Below the pieces are notes generated by a model that had not been told where the DNA came from, made no database searches, and saw only the letters and a program-made list of their open reading frames with translations. Positions 49,855 through 57,857 of a stretch of 64,000 bases of DNA are shown in pieces. The stretch is from NCBI GenBank assembly GCA_041395325.1, contig JAWLAT010000026.1:6228-70227 (forward strand). The letters run 5' to 3'. The translations under genes and the position numbers were made by a program. The stretch is from JAWLAT01 sp041395325. GTDB taxonomy: Bacteria > Pseudomonadota > Gammaproteobacteria > Xanthomonadales > SZUA-5. Numbering within the stretch: position 1 is the first letter of the stretch; each line of letters opens with the position of its first letter.

Positions 49855-49965
49855 CACCGTGAGCTCCAGCTTCTACGGTCCAGCTTCGATCGGCTGTGGC
49901 GGAAATGATCGGCAACTGTGCACTTCGTCAGGACGTTCTGCGGTCCCGGTTGTCCAGAGTCGACG

Positions 49966-50199
49966 ATGATCTGGCGCACGATCCGGGCCTTTCTCTATGG
50001 CTTCGTGCTGTTCGGCGGCATTTTGTGGATCACTGATCTGGCGTATTCACCAGCGCCGCCAGACGAGCCGATCTGGGGCGCAAAGCACACCCTAACGCTG
50101 GCTTCGGTCGGCGGCGCAATGTTCGCGTTCTCCTGGTGCTGCCTGTTCCTCGCCTGGAAGATCATCACCGAACTGGTGCGCGCCGATGTCGATACTTGA
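49966..50199 (+). CDS. Small two-helix membrane protein
   Basis: A 77-residue protein with helices AFLYGFVLFGGILWITDLAY and LASVGGAMFAFSWCCLFLAW joined by a Pro-rich loop (SPAPPDEPIWGAK). No family recognised. The ATG before WRTIRAF was chosen; a GTG 16 codons earlier is also open. It overlaps the next membrane gene by 14 bases, so the two probably form a pair. Confidence 0.5.
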   Translation: MIWRTIRAFLYGFVLFGGILWITDLAYSPAPPDEPIWGAKHTLTLASVGGAMFAFSWCCLFLAWKIITELVRADVDT

Positions 50200-50548
50200 G
50201 GGATTGCCCTATCTGCTGGCTGTTGTCGCGGTGGTTTTTCCAGTGGCCTACTGCGCTCGCCGTGTGTCCAGAAACAGACTCATGTTCGTTGCCATGGTGT
50301 TTGGATTCCAGTTCATGCTCGAGAGCCTGCTGTTCGCAGCAGTGCTGCCTGCCATCGTGTTCACCGTTTATGGCGTGCCTCAACTCCAGGCGTTCGGAAT
50401 TCAGCTGAACAGCTATGCCGCGTTGTCGGAATTCCTGGTTGACCATGGATGGTGGCTATTGCACGGCGTCCTGCTGTTCACGCTGCCGGTCCTCGTTCAC
50501 CGGCGCTATCGTCGCTACTTCGCCGTCGCCAGGCCCGCGGTGGAGTAG
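50186..50548 (+). CDS. Small membrane protein
   Basis: A 120-residue protein with about three helices (LEGLPYLLAVVAVVFPVAYC, FVAMVFGFQFMLESLLFAAV with continuation, and GWWLLHGVLLFTLPVLVH) and a basic tail (RRYRRYF). No family recognised. Overlap with the preceding small membrane gene implies translational coupling. It ends ~100 bases before rep. Confidence 0.5.
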   Translation: MSILEGLPYLLAVVAVVFPVAYCARRVSRNRLMFVAMVFGFQFMLESLLFAAVLPAIVFTVYGVPQLQAFGIQLNSYAALSEFLVDHGWWLLHGVLLFTLPVLVHRRYRRYFAVARPAVE

Positions 50549-50586
50549 GTCTCCCGGGCCGCGCGTGGCGGCATCGACCCGCGGGT

Positions 50587-50614
50587 CTGACATCGCGCCT
50601 TCGCCCGCTAAACT
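50587..50614 (+). promoter_or_regulatory. Promoter of rep
   Basis: A -35 CTGACA (one change from TTGACA), a 16-base spacer and a -10 TAAACT within GCTAAACT. The expected start lies ~25 bases before the TTG start of rep. Confidence 0.5.
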
Positions 50615-50646
50615 CTGCCCCCTTTCTGCCTTGGGGCGCGCCACTC

Positions 50647-52611
50647 TTGACCAGTCTGAACCCCGAACAACACGCCGCAGTTCGGCATCGCGGCAGTCCC
50701 CTGCTGGTGCTGGCCGGTGCGGGCTCGGGCAAGACCAAGACGTTGACCGAACGGGTCGCCGGCTTGCTGGAAGAGGGTCTTCCAGCGGCGCGGGTGGCGG
50801 CCATCACCTTCACCAACAAGGCCGCGCGCGAGATGCGCGAGCGACTGGGCCAACGGCTGCCCGCAGCCGCGCTGGAAGGACTGACCGTTTCAACCTTCCA
50901 CGCGCTGGGCCTGCGCTTGCTGCAGGCCGAAGCGCGCGCAGCCGGCCTGCGGCCTGGCTTTTCCATCCTCGATGGTGGCGACAGCGACGCGCTGTTCGCC
51001 GAGCTGGCGCCGCGCGGCATGGCGCGCGACGTGCTGGCCAGGCTCAAGCGGCAGCTGCATCAGGCCAAGGCCGACGGCATTCCGCCCCAGCGCTTCGTGG
51101 CCGAGGGCCCGCAGGGCCAGGAAGTGGCTCGCCTCTATGCCGACTATCAGGCCCGCCTGGCGGCCTTCAATGCGGTGGATTTCGACGATTTGATCGCCCG
51201 TCCGCTGTGGTTGCTGGAGAGCGACGAGGGTGTGCGCGAGCGCTGGCACCAACGCTTCATCCATCTGCTGGTCGACGAATACCAGGACACCAATCCGGCC
51301 CAGTACCGATTGATCCGGGCGCTGGTCGGACCGGGACAGGGGCTGGCCGTGGTTGGCGACGATGATCAGTCGATCTACGCCTGGCGGGGCGCCGATCCGC
51401 GCAATCTGTTCCGCCTGCAGCAGGATTTTCCGGATCTGCAGGTGATCAAGCTCGAACGCAACTATCGCTGTGCGCCGCGGATCCTCAAGGTGGCCAACGA
51501 GCTGATCGCCAACAACGCGCATCTGGTCGAGAAGCGCTTGTGGAGTGGTCTGCCCGAGTGCGAGCCGATCCGCCTGGCCTGCCTGCCCGATGTCGAGGAA
51601 GAGGCGCGCTGGATCGCCTACGACATCGCCGATCGGCATCGGCGCCACGGACGGCCGCTGGACAGCTTCGCCGTGCTCTATCGCTCGCACCATCTGAGCC
51701 GGCCGCTGGAAGTGGCCTTGCGCGAGCGCGATCTGCCCTATCGGCTGCGTGGCGGCAGCGGCTTCTTCGAACGACCCGAGGTCAAGGACCTGCTGGCACA
51801 TCTGCGGGTCATTGCCAACGCCGGCGATGACGGTGCCTTTCTGCGCGCGGTGCGCACGCCGCGTCGCGGCATCGGCGATGCCACCTTGGCCAGGCTGGGC
51901 GGCCGTGCCCGCGAGCTGAACCTGTCGCTGGCCGATGCGGCCGCGCAATTCGCCGACAGCGACCGCGGCGGCCAGGCTCTGCATGACTATGGCCGGCAGC
52001 TGCAACGCTGGCGCGCGCAGGCGGCCAACATGGGGCCGGCGACGCTGCTGCAGCAGGTCCTGGGCGATCTGAACTGGTCTAGCCATCTGCGCCAGGGTCG
52101 GGTGGACGCCGAAACGCTGGAGCGGCGCGAGGCCTCGACCGAGGAACTGCTGCGGCTGCTGGGACAGCGCGGCACCGGTCTGGGCGCACTGGCGGCGCGA
52201 TTGACCGAGCTGGCCATCTCGCGCGAGGAGAAGGAGGACGACAGTCCCGGGCTGCAGCTGCTGACCCTGCATGCGGCAAAAGGCCTGGAGTTCGACGAGG
52301 TCTATCTGCTCGGTCTGGACGAAGGCACGCTGCCGCATGAGGCGGCCGCTGGCGAAGGTCGGCTGGAAGAGGAACGGCGGCTGCTCTATGTCGGCATCAC
52401 CCGCGCCCGCCAGGCGCTGACGCTCAGCTATCCCGGTCGGCGCAGCCAGCGCGGCGAGAGCTTCCGCACCAAACCCAGCCGCTTTCTCGAGGAGCTGCCG
52501 GCCGATGATCTGGCCCGCGAGGCGGAGAAGGGCCCGGCCGATCCGGCCGAACGCGAAGCCAGGACGCGTGCCCGACTGGCCGACATGCGCGCGCTGCTCG
52601 GGCTGGATTGA
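50647..52611 (+). CDS. rep: ATP-dependent DNA helicase Rep
   Basis: A 654-residue superfamily 1A helicase, close to the 673 of E. coli Rep. Motifs: LAGAGSGKTKTL, TFTNKAAREM, VDEYQDTNPAQY, GDDDQSIYAWRGA, ERNYRCAP, TLHAAKGLEFDEVYLLG and LLYVGITRARQAL. It lacks the UvrD C-terminal Tudor-like segment and ends in a charged tail, as Rep does. Rep removes proteins ahead of the replication fork. I use the TTG reading LTSLNPEQHAAV because homology starts there and a promoter sits just upstream. With uvrD, both paralogues are in one window. Confidence 0.9.
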   Translation: MTSLNPEQHAAVRHRGSPLLVLAGAGSGKTKTLTERVAGLLEEGLPAARVAAITFTNKAAREMRERLGQRLPAAALEGLTVSTFHALGLRLLQAEARAAGLRPGFSILDGGDSDALFAELAPRGMARDVLARLKRQLHQAKADGIPPQRFVAEGPQGQEVARLYADYQARLAAFNAVDFDDLIARPLWLLESDEGVRERWHQRFIHLLVDEYQDTNPAQYRLIRALVGPGQGLAVVGDDDQSIYAWRGADPRNLFRLQQDFPDLQVIKLERNYRCAPRILKVANELIANNAHLVEKRLWSGLPECEPIRLACLPDVEEEARWIAYDIADRHRRHGRPLDSFAVLYRSHHLSRPLEVALRERDLPYRLRGGSGFFERPEVKDLLAHLRVIANAGDDGAFLRAVRTPRRGIGDATLARLGGRARELNLSLADAAAQFADSDRGGQALHDYGRQLQRWRAQAANMGPATLLQQVLGDLNWSSHLRQGRVDAETLERREASTEELLRLLGQRGTGLGALAARLTELAISREEKEDDSPGLQLLTLHAAKGLEFDEVYLLGLDEGTLPHEAAAGEGRLEEERRLLYVGITRARQALTLSYPGRRSQRGESFRTKPSRFLEELPADDLAREAEKGPADPAEREARTRARLADMRALLGLD

Positions 52612-52629
52612 GGCAAGCGATTCGTCGAC

Positions 52630-53364
52630 TCAAGCGACGCGCTCGCTCGCCCACGATTCCGCCGACAGCCGTGCCCAGCCGGTCAGCGCCAACCGTGCGC
52701 GATCGACATAGGGCGCCACCGAACTGACCGAATGCAGCGTCGGCACGCGAAACAACGACAGTGTATTGAAGGCCGGCGTGATCGCCCGGGCCACCTGCCC
52801 GTCGCCAGCCACGAACTGCAGCAGGCCGCCGTAGTCGGGTGACCAGGCCGGACTGAGATTGAAGACAAACGCGGCCCGACGCAGGCTGCCTTGATCACTG
52901 TCGTCGTGCAGACTGAGAAAGTGGCCGGCGCGATAGCGTGACAGCTGCAGGTCGGCCTGCCCGATCGTCGGGTCGGCGGTGATCTGCCGCAACAGCGCCA
53001 GGAAGGCTTCACCCTGAACCAGCGCCAGGGCGTCGACCAGCACTGGATCGAACAGCTGTCCGGCCCGAGCACGGTCCTCGATCGGGTAGCGCTCGTACAG
53101 ATACTGGAAGCCACCACGAGCCTCGGCGTGCACCATCTGCAGGAACTCGATCCAGCGTCCCGAGGGCAGTTCCATCATCGCCCGGGCATCGAAGGCGCGG
53201 TGTTCACCGCCAATGCGTGTGACCAGATTCCACTCGGTCCAGGCCTGGGCCGTACTCAGCACGGCGTGCGCAAAGTCCGGAGCCAGGATGTCGCGGACCA
53301 GCACCCGGCCTTCGCGGGCGAAGACCGCAGCCAGTTCGTCGACATCGTTGCGCGGCGCGAGCAT
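52630..53364 (-). CDS. 2-oxoglutarate/Fe(II)-dependent oxygenase (prolyl-hydroxylase-like)
   Basis: A 244-residue oxygenase. Iron ligands are readable: His 153 and Asp 155 in SLHDDSDQ and His 211 in PTLHSVSSV, with an Arg about ten residues later (RARLALTGW) to bind 2-oxoglutarate. The order and spacing match the P4Hc family, related to YbiX and Ofd1-type enzymes; the tail LALTGWARL is typical. The ATG at MLAPRND was chosen over an upstream frame lacking homology. It is convergent with rep and divergent from yghU. The substrate, likely a protein side chain, is unknown. Confidence 0.82.
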   Translation of the reverse strand: MLAPRNDVDELAAVFAREGRVLVRDILAPDFAHAVLSTAQAWTEWNLVTRIGGEHRAFDARAMMELPSGRWIEFLQMVHAEARGGFQYLYERYPIEDRARAGQLFDPVLVDALALVQGEAFLALLRQITADPTIGQADLQLSRYRAGHFLSLHDDSDQGSLRRAAFVFNLSPAWSPDYGGLLQFVAGDGQVARAITPAFNTLSLFRVPTLHSVSSVAPYVDRARLALTGWARLSAESWASERVA

Positions 53365-53583
53365 GGTCGGTATCCGGCAGCAGCAGGCAGCCACTGTACG
53401 ACTGCGCCGGATCGGCTCGCCCGGGGCAGAAGTCATGCTGCGGGCCCCAGCTCATGCGACTTGACAATCCCTGGCACACCCACATTCAGATGGGCTGACC
53501 GACATGCCGCAATGCAACACCATGCCGGGCGGTCTGCACTGTGCAGCGACACCGGACATTTCCCTACCGACCTGGAGCCAGAC

Positions 53584-54423
53584 ATGCAGGACGAATACAC
53601 GCCGCCACCGGTGTGGACCTATGAGGCGGGCAACGGCGGCAAGTTCGCCAACATCAACCGACCCACCGCCGGTGCGCGGGAACAGCAAGATTTGCCGGTC
53701 GGCCAGCACCCGCTGCAACTGTACTCGCTGGCCACGCCCAACGGCGTCAAGGTGACGGTGCTGCTGGAAGAGCTGCTGCAGGCCGGCCATGCCGGCGCCG
53801 AATACGACGCCTGGCCGATCCAGATCAGCGACGGCGACCAGTTCGGCAGCGGATTCGTGGACATCAATCCGAACTCGAAGATCCCGGCTCTGCTCGACCG
53901 CAGCGGTGCCGAACCGGTGCGGGTGTTCGAGTCCGGTTCGATTCTGCTCTACCTGGCGGAGAAGTTCGGCGCCTTCCTGCCCACCGGGCCAGCACGGACC
54001 GAATGCCTGAACTGGTTGTTCTGGCAGATGGGCAGCGCGCCCTTCCTGGGCGGTGGCTTCGGGCACTTCTACCACTACGCCCCCTACAAGATGCGCTACC
54101 CCATCGACCGCTACGCGATGGAGGTCAAGCGGCAGCTGGATGTGCTCGACCAGCGTCTGGCGCAGCACGAATTTCTGGGCGGCGAATACAGCATTGCCGA
54201 CATCGCCTGCTGGCCCTGGTACGGCGCGCTGGCGCAGGGCGAAATCTATGGTGACGCCGGCCATTTTCTGCAGGTACAGGACTACCGCCACCTGCAGCGC
54301 TGGACGCAGCAGATTGCGCAGCGTCCGGCGGTGATCCGCGGTCGGCGCGTCAACCGCACCTGGGGCGAGCCGGCCGAGCAGCTCCGTGAACGGCACGCGG
54401 CCAGCGACTTCGATCCGGCCTGA
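53584..54423 (+). CDS. yghU: Glutathione-dependent disulfide-bond oxidoreductase YghU
   Basis: A 279-residue GST-fold protein aligning with E. coli YghU throughout: GKFANINRPTAG, LPVGQHPLQLYSLATPNGVK, GSGFVDINPNSKIPAL, VFESGSILLYLAEKFG, FLGGGFGHFYHYAPYKM and the end RHAASDFDPA. YghU binds two glutathiones and reduces small disulfides and organic peroxides. Its Thr-Pro-Asn start of helix 1 (TPNG) is kept. Length matches. Monocistronic as far as visible. Confidence 0.93.
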   Translation: MQDEYTPPPVWTYEAGNGGKFANINRPTAGAREQQDLPVGQHPLQLYSLATPNGVKVTVLLEELLQAGHAGAEYDAWPIQISDGDQFGSGFVDINPNSKIPALLDRSGAEPVRVFESGSILLYLAEKFGAFLPTGPARTECLNWLFWQMGSAPFLGGGFGHFYHYAPYKMRYPIDRYAMEVKRQLDVLDQRLAQHEFLGGEYSIADIACWPWYGALAQGEIYGDAGHFLQVQDYRHLQRWTQQIAQRPAVIRGRRVNRTWGEPAEQLRERHAASDFDPA

Positions 54424-54527
54424 GCCCAATTGACCCCGTTGCGGCGCCGGAACGTGACTTTCGCGCCGCAACAGGGTTGCAGCTGCGAGCTATGCTCCCC
54501 GGCTCATACGAGTCTTGGGGAATCGCG

Positions 54528-57500
54528 ATGGGGAGTGTGATTCGGGCGCCGTGGTGGGCGGTCGCTGTGATGCTGTGTGGCTTGCCGGGTTTGCTCTGGG
54601 CGGCCGACAAGCCGGCCGATGTGCTGGCCGGGATGAAGCTGCGCGGCATCGGGCCTGCGTTCATGTCCGGCCGCATCGCCGACATCGCCATCGATCCGGT
54701 CGATGCCAGCACCTGGTATGTCGGCGTCGGCAGCGGCGGTGTCTGGAAGACCGTCAACGCCGGCACCACCTGGACCTCGCTGTTCGACGGTCAGGGCGCC
54801 TATTCGATCGGCACGGTGTTGATCGATCCGCACAATCGTCACCGGATCTGGGTCGGCACCGGCGAGAACATCGGCGGTCGACACGCCGGCTATGGTGATG
54901 GCCTGTACCGCTCCGACGACGGCGGCGCCAGCTGGACCCATCTCGGCCTGAAGCAGTCCGAGCGGATCAGCAAGATCGTTGTCCATCCCGAGAACCCGGA
55001 CGTGATCTGGGTGGCGGCGCAAGGCCCGCTGTGGTCCAAGGGCGGTGAGCGCGGCCTGTACCAGAGCAGCGATGGCGGCCAGAGCTGGAGCCTGGTGCTG
55101 GACGCAGGCCCCTGGACCGGCGCCACCGATGTGGTGCTCGACCCGCGTGATCCGGAGCGGCTCTATGCCGCCACCTGGCAGCGCCAGCGCAGTGTCGCTG
55201 CCTACCTCGGCGGCGGCCCGGGCTCCGGCGTGCATCGCTCCGTGGATGGCGGCAAGACCTGGGAGAAGCTGGCGCAGGGGCTGCCCGAGGGGCCGCTGGG
55301 CAAGATCGGTCTGGCGATCTCGCCGCAGAACCCGGATGTGCTCTACGCCGCCATCGAGCTGAACCGGCGCACCGGCGCGGTCTATCGCTCGGCCGATCGC
55401 GGCGGCAGCTGGCAGAAGATGTCCGACACCGCTTCCGGCGGCACTGGCCCGCACTATTACACCGAGCTGTACGCCAGCCCGCATGCCTTCGATCGCATCT
55501 ATCTGGCCGATGTCGAGATGCAGGTCTCGCACGACGGCGGTGCCAGCTTCGCCCCGCTGCCGCAGAGCAGCAAGCACTCCGATGACCATGCGCTGGCCTT
55601 TCGCGCCGACGACCCGGACTATCTGCTGGTCGGCAGCGACGGTGGCCTGTACGAGAGTCATGACGGCGCGCGCAGCTGGCGCTATCACAAGAACCTGCCG
55701 CTGACGCAGTTCTACAAGATCGCCGTCGACGACGCCGAGCCCTTTTACAACGTCTACGGCGGCACCCAGGACAACGCCTCGCAGGGCGGGCCCTCGCGCA
55801 CCGACAACGTCAACGGCATCCGCAACGGCGACTGGTTCGTCACGCTGTTCGGCGACGGCCATCAGTCCGCCACGGAGCCGGGCAACCCCAACATCGTTTA
55901 TGCCGAGTGGCAGGAAGGCAATCTGGTCCGCTACGACCGCAGCAGCGGTGAGATTGTCTACATCAAGCCGCAGCCCGATGCCGGCGAAGGGCCGGAGCGC
56001 TTCAATTGGGACTCGCCGATCCTGGTCAGCCCGCACGATCCCAAGCGGCTGTATTTCGCCTCACAGCGGGTCTGGCGCTCGGACGATCGTGGCGACAGCT
56101 GGCGGGCCATTTCCGGCGATCTGAGCCGCCAGCGTGACCGCCTGCGCTTGCCGCTGATGGGTCGGCAGCAGAGCTGGGATTCGGCCTGGGATCTGTTCGC
56201 CATGAGCGACTACGCGACGATCACCTCGCTGGCCGAATCGCCGCAGGTGGAAGGGCTGATCTATGCCGGCACTGATGACGGCCTGCTGCAGGTGTCCGAG
56301 GACGGCGGCGGTCAATGGCGTTCGATCGAGGTCGGTCGGCTGCCCGGCGTGCCGGCCGAGGCCTTCGTCAACGACATCAAGGCCGATCTGTTCGATGCCG
56401 ACACCGTCTACGTGGCGCTGGACAATCACAAGAACGGCGACTTCCGGCCGCTGCTGGTGGTCTCGCGCGACCGCGGCCGCAGCTGGAAGTCGATGGTCGG
56501 CGACCTGCCCGAGCGTCATCTGGTCTGGCGGCTGGTGCAGGATCACGTCGAACCGAGGTTGTTCTTCGTCGGCACCGAGTTCGGCATCTTTGCCAGTGTC
56601 GACGGGGGTCAGCACTGGCTGCCACTGCAGGGCGGTGCACCGACCATCAGCTTCCGCGACCTGGCCATCCAGCGGCGTGAGAACGATCTGGTTGGCGGCT
56701 CCTTCGGCCGCGGCATCTGGATCCTCGACGACTACACGCCGCTGCGCAGCATGGCGCGCAACGGTTTGCCGGACAGCGCCACCCTGTATGAACCCCGCCG
56801 GGCCTGGTGGTACGTCGAAAAGCGCCCGATCTTCAGCGGCGGCAAGGGCTATCAGGGTGACGACTATTTCGTTGCGCCGAACCCGGCATTCGGGGCGCTG
56901 TTCACCTACTACCTGAAAGAGGATCTGCGCTCACGTACGGCGCAGCGGCAGGCCGGCGAGAAGGATCGCCTCAGCCAGAATCAGGACACGCCCGTGCCTG
57001 ACTGGGCGGCGTTGGCCGCCGAAACGCGCGAGGCCGCGCCCACGGTGCTGTTGGTGATTCGCGATGAGGCCGGCGCAGTGGTCCGGCGGATCGAAGCACC
57101 GGCCAAGGCCGGTCTGCATCGGGTGGCCTGGGATCTGCGCTATCCGGCGCTGGATGCGGTCGGTACTGGCGGCAGCTTCATTGCGCCCGAACCCACCGGT
57201 TTCCTGGCCAGCACGGGCCGCTACCAAGCGACGCTGGAAGCGCGAGTGGACGGCGATCTGCGCAACCTGGCCGGGCCGGTACCGGTGCAGGTCGAGGCGC
57301 TGCGTAGCGGTGCACTGCCGGGCGCCGATCCGGCCGAAGTGGCCGCCTTCGGCCGGCGCGTGGCGCAACTGAACCGGGCGCTGTCGGCCGCCGGCCTGCA
57401 TCTGCCGTTGCTGGAGCAGCGCTTGGGCGACCTGCAGGTGGCGCTGGCGCGGTCGCAGGCGGGCGGCGAACTGGATCGACAGTTGGAAGCCGCTCGGCAG

Positions 57501-57803
57501 CAGTTCTTCGCCCTGCGCGACCAGCTCGGCGGCGATCCCAACAAGGCGCTGGTGAAGGAGCCGCAGGCGAGCACAATCAGCGATCGCTATTTCCATGCCT
57601 ATCTGGGCGTGGCCTTCTCCACCTACGGCCCAACGCCCATGCATCAGCGCAGCCTGGACATCGCCGAACGCGAGTACGCGCAGTGGCGAGCCCAGATCGA
57701 GCAGCTGGGACAACAGACGCTGCCGGCACTGGAGCAGGCGTTGATCGACGCTGGTGGCCCGTGGACCCGGGGCCAGCCGTTGCCGCCCCTGTCGTCGCCA
57801 TAG
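54528..57803 (+). CDS. Secreted Asp-box (BNR) beta-propeller protein, sortilin/VPS10-like
   Basis: A 1091-residue exported protein (signal WAVAVMLCGLPGLLWAADKP). Residues ~45-760 hold about ten Asp-box repeats (SDDGGASW, SSDGGQSW, SVDGGKTW, SHDGGASF, SVDGGQHW and so on), as in sialidases and the VPS10/sortilin ten-blade propeller. The following part (~780-1091) has TPVPDWAAL-like and helical segments with no known catalytic motif. Such proteins are often annotated as glycosyl hydrolases, but the sialidase Arg triad is not evident. A GGGGA ribosome site and a GCTATGCT box precede it. Confidence 0.82.
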   Translation: MGSVIRAPWWAVAVMLCGLPGLLWAADKPADVLAGMKLRGIGPAFMSGRIADIAIDPVDASTWYVGVGSGGVWKTVNAGTTWTSLFDGQGAYSIGTVLIDPHNRHRIWVGTGENIGGRHAGYGDGLYRSDDGGASWTHLGLKQSERISKIVVHPENPDVIWVAAQGPLWSKGGERGLYQSSDGGQSWSLVLDAGPWTGATDVVLDPRDPERLYAATWQRQRSVAAYLGGGPGSGVHRSVDGGKTWEKLAQGLPEGPLGKIGLAISPQNPDVLYAAIELNRRTGAVYRSADRGGSWQKMSDTASGGTGPHYYTELYASPHAFDRIYLADVEMQVSHDGGASFAPLPQSSKHSDDHALAFRADDPDYLLVGSDGGLYESHDGARSWRYHKNLPLTQFYKIAVDDAEPFYNVYGGTQDNASQGGPSRTDNVNGIRNGDWFVTLFGDGHQSATEPGNPNIVYAEWQEGNLVRYDRSSGEIVYIKPQPDAGEGPERFNWDSPILVSPHDPKRLYFASQRVWRSDDRGDSWRAISGDLSRQRDRLRLPLMGRQQSWDSAWDLFAMSDYATITSLAESPQVEGLIYAGTDDGLLQVSEDGGGQWRSIEVGRLPGVPAEAFVNDIKADLFDADTVYVALDNHKNGDFRPLLVVSRDRGRSWKSMVGDLPERHLVWRLVQDHVEPRLFFVGTEFGIFASVDGGQHWLPLQGGAPTISFRDLAIQRRENDLVGGSFGRGIWILDDYTPLRSMARNGLPDSATLYEPRRAWWYVEKRPIFSGGKGYQGDDYFVAPNPAFGALFTYYLKEDLRSRTAQRQAGEKDRLSQNQDTPVPDWAALAAETREAAPTVLLVIRDEAGAVVRRIEAPAKAGLHRVAWDLRYPALDAVGTGGSFIAPEPTGFLASTGRYQATLEARVDGDLRNLAGPVPVQVEALRSGALPGADPAEVAAFGRRVAQLNRALSAAGLHLPLLEQRLGDLQVALARSQAGGELDRQLEAARQQFFALRDQLGGDPNKALVKEPQASTISDRYFHAYLGVAFSTYGPTPMHQRSLDIAEREYAQWRAQIEQLGQQTLPALEQALIDAGGPWTRGQPLPPLSSP

Positions 57804-57813
57804 GCCGGAACTG

Positions 57814-57843
57814 GCAGTGGGCCGTTGATTCGGCCCGCTGCCG
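57814..57843. terminator. Hairpin between convergent genes
   Basis: A 12-bp stem GGCAGTGGGCCG/CGGCCCGCTGCC with one T-G wobble and a TTGATT loop, between the propeller gene and the convergent permease gene. No T-run; a shared transcript end is likely. Confidence 0.5.
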
Positions 57844-57857
57844 ACCGGCTGACTTGC